8,548 nt of DNA from Candidatus Doudnabacteria bacterium. GTDB taxonomy: Bacteria; Patescibacteriota; Doudnabacteria; UBA920. Below the pieces are notes generated by a model. The model was given only the letters and a program-made list of their open reading frames with translations, was not told where the DNA came from and searched no databases. The stretch is taken from contig JAEUSE010000029.1 of the NCBI GenBank assembly GCA_016788805.1, positions 1-8,548 on the forward strand, in the 5' to 3' direction. The position numbers and the translations under genes are program-made. Shown here in pieces: positions 1 through 5,597 of the stretch (the stretch's first letter is position 1; the number at the start of each line of letters is the position of its first letter).

Positions 1-736
1 ACAGATACAAGAGTACATTCAGCAGCATATGGCCCACCACCACCCCCACCGAAAATCCGAATACATTGACCACGTTAAACACGGGTACATATCCGGCAAA
101 GTCGTCTAAACCCAATATGAACGGCACAGTAAAGGAAAAACCCAGCAACGGCCAAAACCGCAGGCCCTGTTTACCCCCCATGTTAAACTTGGGGATTACG
201 TACCGCAAAATGGGAGCAATGGCTTTATTAATACGATCGAGCGTAAACTCTAGCCAATAGACTGCGGTTTTAAACCAGTCTGGATATTTCTTATCCGTAG
301 TTTTTGCGTGTTCCAGTCCGTCCTCCGCCAGTTTAAATAAGACTAATGAAGCTAGAAAAATCATCAGGGCGAGCAAGGGCTTTACTTCTTTAAAGAATGC
401 CCACACGGCCAAAACGGCCATGGTGCCCGCCACATTCCCAACCGCACTGCCAATTTCTATGGCTACCCGCGAACGCCAACCCGGGTTCCCCTCCATGAGC
501 CGCGCGATAAAAATTGCAAAATCAACCGATGTTTTTAAATAAATTGTTAAACCCAACAACACATCGCCCAGTCGTAAGGCGGGCACTATACGGGCGCGGG
601 CAACCCGGTTCAGCAATCCAACTTCCAACCATAACAAACCGCAAAGCCCGACCGCGGTCAACACGGTCAAGCTAATTGGTACTATTTGTTCTAAAAATAA
701 ATTCCTTGAAACCCGAGCGGATGCGGTGTTGCTCAT
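1..736 (-). CDS. Polytopic membrane protein, possibly LysE/TerC-like (partial, C-terminus off the left edge)
   Basis: I read 245 codons from an ATG at 736 to the window edge with no stop, so the C-terminus is missing. Hydrophobic segments lie at about residues 18-42, 52-80, 92-115, 119-136 and 195-245, separated by a charged loop (about 137-190) rich in Lys, Asp and Trp. Two stretches look like repeats of one another: an acidic TSVDFAIF motif near residue 72 followed by NPGWRSR and a Gly/Ala-rich helix, and a second LGLDDFAGY motif near 211. Paired acidic motifs inside helices are reminiscent of the LysE/TerC/CadD transporter superfamily. That family link is an inference and weak; the transport substrate is unknown. 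The ATG overlaps the rpe stop codon (TAATG), which implies translational coupling and the same mRNA. No Shine-Dalgarno sequence is close to the start. Confidence 0.75.
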   Translation of the reverse strand, partial: MSNTASARVSRNLFLEQIVPISLTVLTAVGLCGLLWLEVGLLNRVARARIVPALRLGDVLLGLTIYLKTSVDFAIFIARLMEGNPGWRSRVAIEIGSAVGNVAGTMAVLAVWAFFKEVKPLLALMIFLASLVLFKLAEDGLEHAKTTDKKYPDWFKTAVYWLEFTLDRINKAIAPILRYVIPKFNMGGKQGLRFWPLLGFSFTVPFILGLDDFAGYVPVFNVVNVFGFSVGVVVGHMLLNVLLYL

Positions 737-1377
737 TATATCTGTAAACTACTTTCTAAGTCCTCAAAGCTTCGTACCGGGTCTTCCCACAAAGCTGAAC
801 CGACCGCTAAAAGATTCGCGCCGCTCTGTACAGCTCGCCTGGCTGTTTCTTGATTCACCCCGCCGTCTACCTCAATAAGCGCCTCAGGCAGTAGGGCTCG
901 CAAGGTCTTGATGCGATTGTATGATTCGGGCAAAAACTCCTGCCCCTGAGTGCCGGGGTGAATAGAGAGTATAGTATATTGATCAACCAAAGCTGCATAT
1001 TGAGCAACTTGTTCTACCGACGTCTCCGGGTTAAAGGCCAATCCGACTTTTAAGCCCAGCTTTCTTATGGAGCCTAAAGAGCTTTCCAGTTGCTCTGTTG
1101 ACCCAAACGCTTCGTAATGTACAATCAGCACACTAAAACCGGCCATTTGGTAATCAAAAAAATCTACCGGCTCTGCGACCATTAAGTGGGCCTCCCAGGT
1201 AAATACGGGGCTCAAAGCATCAAGCTCGCCTATTGAAACTGTAGTGTTCGATACGAATTTGCCGTCGGCAAAATCTACCTGGATACGCAGCGCATCCGGT
1301 AGCCGTTCAAAACTTCGAGCTCGAGCCTCAAAGTCTTGCCTGGTCTTTTCTAAAATTGCAGGAACAATGGTAGCCAT
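736..1377 (-). CDS. rpe: Ribulose-phosphate 3-epimerase family protein (divergent)
   Basis: This 213-residue TIM-barrel protein should interconvert D-ribulose-5-phosphate and D-xylulose-5-phosphate in the cytosol (non-oxidative pentose phosphate pathway). The family signatures are visible in order: QVDFADGKFVSN at 33-44 (family form HxDxMDGxFVPN), EAHLMV at 62-67, HPGTQGQEF at 140-148 (usual PGFGGQxF phosphate loop) and VDGGVN at 170-175. Of the usual metal ligands, Asp35, His64 and Asp171 are present, but the first His of the HxD motif is Gln33, and the neighbouring active-site Met is Ala37. The activity may therefore be altered, or the substrate may be a related sugar phosphate. Length is slightly below the usual 215-225. 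The gene follows rpiB, the enzyme one step away, and its TAA overlaps the start of the next membrane gene. The ATG directly follows a tandem-repeat element, with no Shine-Dalgarno sequence. Confidence 0.9.
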   Translation of the reverse strand: MATIVPAILEKTRQDFEARARSFERLPDALRIQVDFADGKFVSNTTVSIGELDALSPVFTWEAHLMVAEPVDFFDYQMAGFSVLIVHYEAFGSTEQLESSLGSIRKLGLKVGLAFNPETSVEQVAQYAALVDQYTILSIHPGTQGQEFLPESYNRIKTLRALLPEALIEVDGGVNQETARRAVQSGANLLAVGSALWEDPVRSFEDLESSLQI

Positions 1378-1379
1378 AA

Positions 1380-1453
1380 AGCTTACAGCTTACAGCTTAC
1401 AGCTTACAGCTTTAGGAATAAACCTAACAGCTGAAAGCTAATAGCTATAAGCT
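1380..1453. repeat. Tandem/inverted repeat element R1 (rpiB-rpe gap), unit AGCTTAC
   Basis: On the plus strand AGCTTAC is repeated about four times from 1380, followed by TTAGG-AATAAA-CCTAA, which forms the tip of a hairpin. A degenerate complementary arm then runs over 1423-1453. The perfect arm sits 2 nt from the rpe start codon. The other end covers the last two sense codons and the TAG of rpiB. Bases 1423-1453 match 1939-1969 of element R2 at 30 of 31 positions. Confidence 0.85.
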
Positions 1454-1891
1454 CTCTAATTTACTAATCTTTTTGATACGCCGAATATGGCGTGGGTCCC
1501 GCGACCAAGGAGTATCAAGCCACATCTTAACAATTTGTTGCGCCTGTTTAAAATGTATATAGTCACTCGGCAGGCAAAGGATGTTCGTATGGTCATCATT
1601 ACGACTTGCTTTCGCCTCCTTTGTATTCCAGACTAACCCCGCCCGCACACCCTTGAATTTATTCGCGGCAATGCAAACCCCTTGACCGCTCCGGCAAATA
1701 AGTATTCCGAAGTCTGTATCCGGATTTTTAGAGACTTTAGCGGCAACCTTTCTGGCGTAGTCGGGATAGTCATCGTCCGGTACCATCTTTTCCGGGCCCA
1801 AGTCAACAACCCGGCCGGCAGTGGCAAGCAACCAAGCCTTCAGTTGCTCCTTCAGGGCAAAACCTCCATGATCTGATGCAATGTATAACAT
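1445..1891 (-). CDS. rpiB: Ribose-5-phosphate isomerase B
   Basis: This 148-residue protein of the RpiB/LacAB family should interconvert ribose-5-phosphate and ribulose-5-phosphate. ASDHGGF at residues 5-11 carries the substrate-binding Asp7-His8. DYPDYA at 41-46 and GILICRSGQGVCIAANKF at 62-79 are family hallmarks, with the catalytic base Cys66 in its usual place. Differences from the E. coli-type enzyme are Arg67 instead of Gly in the CGTG anion loop, and Asp99 where the ring-opening His99 is expected; a His appears two residues later (NDDHTN). The C-terminal basic helix (about 130-145) agrees with phosphate/ribose handling across the dimer in this family. The final Ser-Leu-stop is encoded by the end of the neighbouring repeat element. 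It lies between tpiA and rpe in the sugar-phosphate cluster. The ATG is 5 nt after a tandem repeat and lacks a Shine-Dalgarno sequence. Confidence 0.93.
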   Translation of the reverse strand: MLYIASDHGGFALKEQLKAWLLATAGRVVDLGPEKMVPDDDYPDYARKVAAKVSKNPDTDFGILICRSGQGVCIAANKFKGVRAGLVWNTKEAKASRNDDHTNILCLPSDYIHFKQAQQIVKMWLDTPWSRDPRHIRRIKKISKLESL

Positions 1892-1896
1892 ACAAG

Positions 1897-1969
1897 AGCT
1901 TTTAGCTTTTAGCTTTTAGCTTTTAGCTGAAGGAGTTGCCTAACAGCTGAAAGCTATTAGCTATAAGCT
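1897..1969. repeat. Tandem/inverted repeat element R2 (tpiA-rpiB gap), unit AGCTTTT
   Basis: AGCTTTT is repeated four times, ending in a fifth AGCT, at about 1897-1928 on the plus strand. A short AGG-AGTTG-CCT tip follows, then a degenerate complementary arm up to 1969. The tandem arm is 5 nt from the rpiB ATG. The other end contains the TAG and the last Ser-Leu codons of tpiA, exactly as R1 does for rpiB. Confidence 0.85.
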
Positions 1970-2668
1970 CAAATTAATCATAGCATTAAAATCTTTCGGC
2001 AACAGACTCGCACCCCCCACTAATAAACCGTCAATATTGGGCTGGGAAAGGTAGCTGTGCGCGTTCGCGGCATTGGCGCTGCCGCCATACAGCACTTTCA
2101 TCGGTTTGAATTTGGCACGGATAAAAATGCTAATTTTCTCCGCATGGTCAGGCGTGGCGGTTTTTTTGGTCGCATAGGGGTTCCCGCTTGAGATGGCCCA
2201 TACGGGTTCATACGCTACCACTACGCGAGACGCGTCTACGCCCTTAAGCGCGAATTGCAACTGCGACTTAATGACGTCCGTCACCTCTAAGTCGTCCTGC
2301 TCTACCGTGGTACCATGACCTACACACAAGACCGGCACAATACCCACAGACAGCAAACTTTCCAGCTTTAGTTTTATTGACTGCTCTGTCTCTCCGGTAT
2401 TCCTGCGTTCGCTATGACCAACGAGACAATACTTCACCTTCATACTTTTTAAAGCCAGAGGAGAAACCTGGCCGGTATGAGCCCCTTTATTTTCCCAAAA
2501 ACAATCTTGGGCTCCGACTCGAGGGTATTGTACTGAAGCCAAAAAAACTGCCGGAGGACAAATAACCGCCTCATGTTTCGGTTTGGGGTCTATTTTGCGG
2601 GCCAACGATACTGCCTCGCGTACTGTGACGGGGTTTAGCTTCCAATTGCCGATAATTAACTTCTTCAT
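1961..2668 (-). CDS. tpiA: Triose-phosphate isomerase
   Basis: This 235-residue TIM-barrel enzyme interconverts dihydroxyacetone phosphate and glyceraldehyde-3-phosphate. All catalytic residues are visible: Asn8 and Lys10 in GNWKLN, His85 in VGHSERR, and Glu154 in AYEPVWAI. The phosphate-binding strands GGSAN (195-199) and LLVGGASL (215-222) are also present. The protein is somewhat shorter than the usual 250 residues. The loop after AYEPVWAI reads SSGNPYATKKTATPDHAE where the common form is GTGKTATPEQAQ: the first Gly is Ser and roughly six residues are inserted in the phosphate-gripping loop 6 region. The enzyme is most likely still active because the triad is intact. It sits between galT and rpiB with repeat elements on both sides, and its last two codons and stop come from repeat R2. 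The ATG directly follows repeat R3, with no Shine-Dalgarno sequence. Confidence 0.95.
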   Translation of the reverse strand: MKKLIIGNWKLNPVTVREAVSLARKIDPKPKHEAVICPPAVFLASVQYPRVGAQDCFWENKGAHTGQVSPLALKSMKVKYCLVGHSERRNTGETEQSIKLKLESLLSVGIVPVLCVGHGTTVEQDDLEVTDVIKSQLQFALKGVDASRVVVAYEPVWAISSGNPYATKKTATPDHAEKISIFIRAKFKPMKVLYGGSANAANAHSYLSQPNIDGLLVGGASLLPKDFNAMINLSL

Positions 2669-2669
2669 A

Positions 2670-2749
2670 AGCTTTTAGCTTTTAGCTTTTAGCTTTTAGG
2701 CTTCAGGAGTAATCTTCCCTGAAAGCTAAAAGCTAGTAGCTAGTCAGCT
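2670..2749. repeat. Tandem/inverted repeat element R3 (galT-tpiA gap), unit AGCTTTT
   Basis: AGCTTTT is repeated about four times from 2670 on the plus strand. A hairpin tip with TTCAGG and CCTGAA stems follows, then a degenerate arm (GAAAGCTAAAAGCTAGTAGC and onward) to 2749. The perfect arm is 1 nt from the tpiA start. The distal end supplies the TGA and the last Ser codon of galT. The unit is the same as R2 but the tip sequence differs. Confidence 0.83.
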
Positions 2750-3730
2750 CTTTAAAAATGTTGCGGTCTGTTCGGGCGTAACGGGATTAAGGGGAATACC
2801 CGTAGCATACTCGAAACCCGCCCATATAGTAAGTCTGGGAAAAACGGTCAAGTGCCAATGGTAGCTTCCTTCCTCGCGGAGCGTGTGCTCGCTCCTCACA
2901 ATCGGCATGGTGTGGAAGTAAAAATTCAGCGGCGGATCGGACAACTTTACATACAACTGGCCGAGCGTGGTCTTTAACACGTAAGCCAAATGAGTTAATT
3001 GCTCCGAAGTCATTTCTTCGAACCGGGACCCGTGTTTTTTCGGCAAAATCCAAGTTTCAAAAGGCTTACGCGACGCATACGCCGACATAACCACAAAATG
3101 CTCGTCTTCATAGACGAGGCGGTCCTTTACCTGCACCTCTTCCTTAATAATATCGCAGTAAATGCAGGTCTTGTTTAGCTGGTAGTAATGGTAGCACCCC
3201 GATACTTCCGCATGAACGTGGGGCGGAATCAACGGGGTAGCCATAATTTGATAGTGTGGGTGTATTAAAGAGGCGCCCGCATCCCGGCCGTGGTTATGGA
3301 ATACCTGAATGTAGGCAATATTCGGATCTTCGGCCAACTGTGCGTATCTATCGATAAAGGTTTTGAGCGATAACTCAATAGTGCTAACCGACTGCAAAGC
3401 CACGGGCTCGTTATGCTTTCGCGTAACCACCACTTGATGGCTTCCATGACCCGCCTGGGATACATAAAAATCCTTATGACGATATACCGTGGCACTATCT
3501 AGCGCATGGAACTTGTTTTCAATTACTCGCACCTGCCAATCACCCGACTTCGGAAAACGGGCCAGCTCAACGTTGGTTGCTTCCTGGCCGGGACAAAAAA
3601 CGCAAGATAAGTCCAACTCCGGCACCCCGGTCATGACGCTCCTGGTTTTATATTCATCGGGGCGCATGGCCCGTTTCGGAGCAATAAGCACCCACTGCTT
3701 AGTAACAGGATTTTGTCGAAACTCGCTCAT
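2744..3730 (-). CDS. galT: Galactose-1-phosphate uridylyltransferase family protein (HIT superfamily)
   Basis: This 328-residue protein has the two-lobed GalT architecture. In the N-terminal half, CVFC (Cys43, Cys46) with His106 and His157 matches the usual zinc site. NHGRDAGASLIHPHYQ ends in the HPH motif, with His159 as the predicted nucleophile that takes up the UMP group and Gln161 following. The position after HPH is Tyr rather than the Gly of classical HPHGQ. The C-terminal half has a second CIYC pair (189-192) and HWHLTVFPRL (291-300), as in the shorter bacterial/archaeal and ADP-glucose-phosphorylase-like branches. It probably exchanges UDP or another nucleoside diphosphate between glucose-1-P and galactose-1-P; the exact sugar and nucleotide cannot be set from sequence alone. 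It lies upstream of tpiA in the sugar-phosphate cluster. No galK, galE or galM is in the window. No Shine-Dalgarno sequence precedes the ATG. Confidence 0.87.
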   Translation of the reverse strand: MSEFRQNPVTKQWVLIAPKRAMRPDEYKTRSVMTGVPELDLSCVFCPGQEATNVELARFPKSGDWQVRVIENKFHALDSATVYRHKDFYVSQAGHGSHQVVVTRKHNEPVALQSVSTIELSLKTFIDRYAQLAEDPNIAYIQVFHNHGRDAGASLIHPHYQIMATPLIPPHVHAEVSGCYHYYQLNKTCIYCDIIKEEVQVKDRLVYEDEHFVVMSAYASRKPFETWILPKKHGSRFEEMTSEQLTHLAYVLKTTLGQLYVKLSDPPLNFYFHTMPIVRSEHTLREEGSYHWHLTVFPRLTIWAGFEYATGIPLNPVTPEQTATFLKS

Positions 3731-3814
3731 AGTTTAGTTATTAGTGGCTGGCAAATTAGCAGTTAGCTAGGCGCTAATGTACTAGCCATTAGTTTGCTAG
3801 TTTGCTAGTTTGCT
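3731..3814. repeat. Tandem/inverted repeat element R4 (ruvX-galT gap), unit AGTTTGCT
   Basis: Three perfect copies of the 8-bp unit AGTTTGCT occupy 3791-3814, inside the 3' end of ruvX. The degenerate complementary arm (with TTAGCAG and AGCTAG words) lies at 3731-3770, next to the galT start. This is opposite in polarity to the other elements, where the perfect arm lies at the start codon. The ruvX stop codon is within the element. Confidence 0.75.
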
Positions 3815-4181
3815 GATTCAGGTAGTTTTGTAAAATAATTTGCGCGGCGAGACTATCTAGATTGGTAGCGCTACCGGAAATACGTTGCGCCATTTGCGAA
3901 GAAAGTCGTTCGTCTACTCCGTGAACCGGTACCCCGCTCGCCTCTTCAACGCTTTGCTGAAACGCCCTCACTTCTTTAGTTTTATCCGTGTCTTGACCGG
4001 ACATATTTAAAGGAACCCCCAACACAATACTCTCAATTTCATATTCTTTAATAAGCCCGGGCAAGCGGCGAAAAAAATCAACCGGCGAAACTATGTCCAA
4101 CTCTCGAGCAAGTAAGCCCAATTCATCCGAAATTGCCAGTCCAACCCGTTTAGTACCGTAGTCAATGCCCAATATACGCAT
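3789..4181 (-). CDS. ruvX: Putative pre-16S rRNA nuclease / Holliday junction resolvase YqgF (RuvX)
   Basis: This 130-residue protein has the RNase H-like fold of the YqgF family, a cytosolic nuclease implicated in trimming the 5' end of 16S rRNA and long annotated as a Holliday-junction resolvase. The motifs are GIDYGTKRVGLA at 5-16 (metal-binding Asp7), VLGVPLNMSG at 53-62, VDERLSS at 89-95 and DSLAAQIILQNYL at 109-121 (Asp109). The length is typical. The last eight codons, Gln123 to Asn130, and the TAA are made of the 8-bp tandem repeat of element R4, so the natural C-terminus appears to have been replaced or extended by repeat sequence; the conserved core ends before it. It follows htrA across a 90-bp repeat-filled gap and has no Shine-Dalgarno sequence. 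Confidence 0.93.
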   Translation of the reverse strand: MRILGIDYGTKRVGLAISDELGLLARELDIVSPVDFFRRLPGLIKEYEIESIVLGVPLNMSGQDTDKTKEVRAFQQSVEEASGVPVHGVDERLSSQMAQRISGSATNLDSLAAQIILQNYLNQQTSKLAN

Positions 4182-4184
4182 AAA

Positions 4185-4270
4185 TAGCTATTAGCAGTTA
4201 GCAGTTAGCAGTTAGCAGTTAGCAGTTAGCTAGATGCTAAAGCACTAGCTGCTAACTTACCAGACAGCTG
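4185..4270. repeat. Tandem/inverted repeat element R5 (htrA-ruvX gap), unit TTAGCAG
   Basis: Five full copies of TTAGCAG (4191-4225) plus a partial sixth are seen on the plus strand. After AGCTAG, a spacer and CTAGCT comes a short complementary arm, GCTGCTAAC (4249-4257), with another AGCTG near 4266-4270. The tandem arm begins within about 10 nt of the ruvX ATG. The other side stops just before the htrA TAA and does not enter its coding sequence. Confidence 0.82.
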
Positions 4271-4271
4271 T

Positions 4272-5516
4272 TTATTTACTTTCACTCAAGGTTACTGTAA
4301 CAGCTTTCTCTTCCCCTTTATGGTACACCCGCAAACTTACCACGTCCCCAACTTGGTGGTTGCGGAGCAATCCCGACAAAGAATGCTCTTCGTCAACCCT
4401 AGTCCCGTCAACCGCCAGTATGATATCGTTTTCCACCAACCCGGCTTTATCTGCCGGGCTACCCGGAATAACTGCTACGTCAGTAAACGTCTCCCCCCTG
4501 GCAATAAGCGCGCCGTAATCTTTCGGCAGCTTTTGGCTTTCTGCAAGCTCCGGGGTAATAAGTACATATCGGACACCGATGTAGGGTCGAGTAATTTTCC
4601 CGGTTTTCTTAAAACTATCCAAAGCACGGCTAATATCGTTAGCCGGAATCGCAAAACCGACCAACTGACCCCCTTGGTCTATGGCCGTATTGATACCGAT
4701 AACCTGACCCAAAACGTTTAGCAGAGGACCGCCGGAATTGCCCGGGTTTATAGCCGCATCCGTTTGAATAACCCCTTCCAACTGCTCCGCCGCTCCCGAT
4801 TCGCCTCCCGCGGTGACGCTGCGGTTGATAGCGGATACCACCCCGGTAGTGACGGTGTTATCATACTGACCGAGTGAGTTTCCGATGGCAATAACCCGTT
4901 GGCCGATTTGAATTTGCGCAGAATCGGCCAACTCCAAAACGGGAGCATTGGTAATCTCAATCTTGAGTATAGCCAAATCATTTACCGGGTCCCGGGTGAG
5001 TACCTTTGCTTCGTACTTTTTTCGATCGTTAGTAAGTACGGTATAACTGGCACCTTCATCTTCTACCACATGCCTATTGGTTAAAACCAGCCCATCGGGA
5101 GAAACCAAGAAACCGCTCCCGGCGCCGATTTTTTGCACGTTAGGTGTAGGGTTACTCCGAGGAGTTTGCCTGTTAAAACCAAAAAACTGGAAAAAAGGAT
5201 CTCCGCCAAATGGATCCACGCCAAATCCGGGCACTTTACTTAAATCTTTGGAAATAACGATTGAAACAACCGCCGGATTGGCTTTTTTCACTACATCAAT
5301 AACCGCCGACTGCTCGGTGATAACCACCGGCTTCGTATCGGCAACTGATGAATTTCCGGAGGTTGACCCGCCCTGTCGCGCCCTTGCGGCGCCCATATAT
5401 CCGCCAAAAAACCCGGCACACAAACTAATAAGTACCGTAATCGCCGCTAACCGAAGAGGGATATGTGCCGATGCGGGCTTTTGCTCTATTTCTGTTGTGT
5501 GTATATCATCTGTCAT
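4272..5516 (-). CDS. HtrA/DegP/DegQ-like trypsin-type serine protease with PDZ domain
   Basis: This protein of about 414 residues is a membrane-anchored protease for misfolded extracytoplasmic proteins. Numbering from the ATG at 5516: a short cytoplasmic N-terminus, one transmembrane anchor at about 20-44 (a signal-anchor with no obvious cleavage site), and a Ser/Thr-rich linker. The protease domain (about 70-300) has the triad His149 (TNRHVV), Asp180 (NDLAILKI) and Ser261 (GNSGGPLL). One PDZ domain covers about 305-410 (YIGVRY, GSPADKAGLVENDIILAVDG). The long LA loop rich in Phe/Gly (GFGVDPFGGDPFFQFFGF) is typical of the family. A GTG at 5528 would add four residues but lies 2 nt from a hairpin, so I prefer the ATG. 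Neither has a Shine-Dalgarno sequence. An extended -10 element 40 nt upstream suggests that it has its own promoter, separate from dnaX. Confidence 0.94.
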   Translation of the reverse strand: MTDDIHTTEIEQKPASAHIPLRLAAITVLISLCAGFFGGYMGAARARQGGSTSGNSSVADTKPVVITEQSAVIDVVKKANPAVVSIVISKDLSKVPGFGVDPFGGDPFFQFFGFNRQTPRSNPTPNVQKIGAGSGFLVSPDGLVLTNRHVVEDEGASYTVLTNDRKKYEAKVLTRDPVNDLAILKIEITNAPVLELADSAQIQIGQRVIAIGNSLGQYDNTVTTGVVSAINRSVTAGGESGAAEQLEGVIQTDAAINPGNSGGPLLNVLGQVIGINTAIDQGGQLVGFAIPANDISRALDSFKKTGKITRPYIGVRYVLITPELAESQKLPKDYGALIARGETFTDVAVIPGSPADKAGLVENDIILAVDGTRVDEEHSLSGLLRNHQVGDVVSLRVYHKGEEKAVTVTLSESK

Positions 5517-5530
5517 ACGTCTAAACACAT

Positions 5531-5558
5531 ATTAAAACATGCTTCCGCATGTTTTAAT
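5531..5558 (-). terminator. Perfect 12-bp hairpin with GGAA loop after dnaX
   Basis: ATTAAAACATGC and GCATGTTTTAAT form a perfect 12-bp stem around a 4-nt loop (GGAA on the minus strand, a GNRA-type loop). It lies 40 nt after the dnaX stop. The descending arm holds only four U residues and the flank is mixed, so it would be a weak terminator or an mRNA 3'-end stabiliser. It also overlaps the -10 element proposed for htrA, so a transcript starting there would carry part of the stem. Confidence 0.55.
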
Positions 5559-5565
5559 TATATCA
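5557..5565 (-). promoter_or_regulatory. Extended -10 promoter element for htrA
   Basis: The minus strand reads TGATATAAT, a perfect extended -10 (TGnTATAAT). There is no convincing -35, which is acceptable for extended -10 promoters. Transcription would start near 5550, about 34 nt before the htrA ATG. Based on motif match and position only. Confidence 0.45.
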
Positions 5566-5597
5566 TATGCAGTCGATTTATCTCCTGTTACTGGGCG

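Noticed and set aside
66..260. Small plus-strand open frame at the left edge
   Set aside because: It is antisense to the continuous 245-codon membrane-protein frame, which has consistent hydrophobic segments and a coupled start.
1380..1453. CRISPR array, because short repeats recur at regular spacing
   Set aside because: The units are 7 bp with no spacers and no cas genes are present; the arrays are simple tandem repeats.
4320..4721. Plus-strand open frame of about 130 codons
   Set aside because: It lies opposite the HtrA PDZ and protease region and has no recognisable domain.
5517..5528. GTG start for htrA four codons upstream
   Set aside because: It lies 2 nt from a perfect hairpin and lacks a ribosome-binding site; the ATG at 5516 is more likely, though not proven.
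5077..5535. Plus-strand open frame of about 150 codons antisense to htrA
   Set aside because: It is a shadow of the strongly supported HtrA protease, with low-complexity Pro/Thr-rich translation and no family motif.
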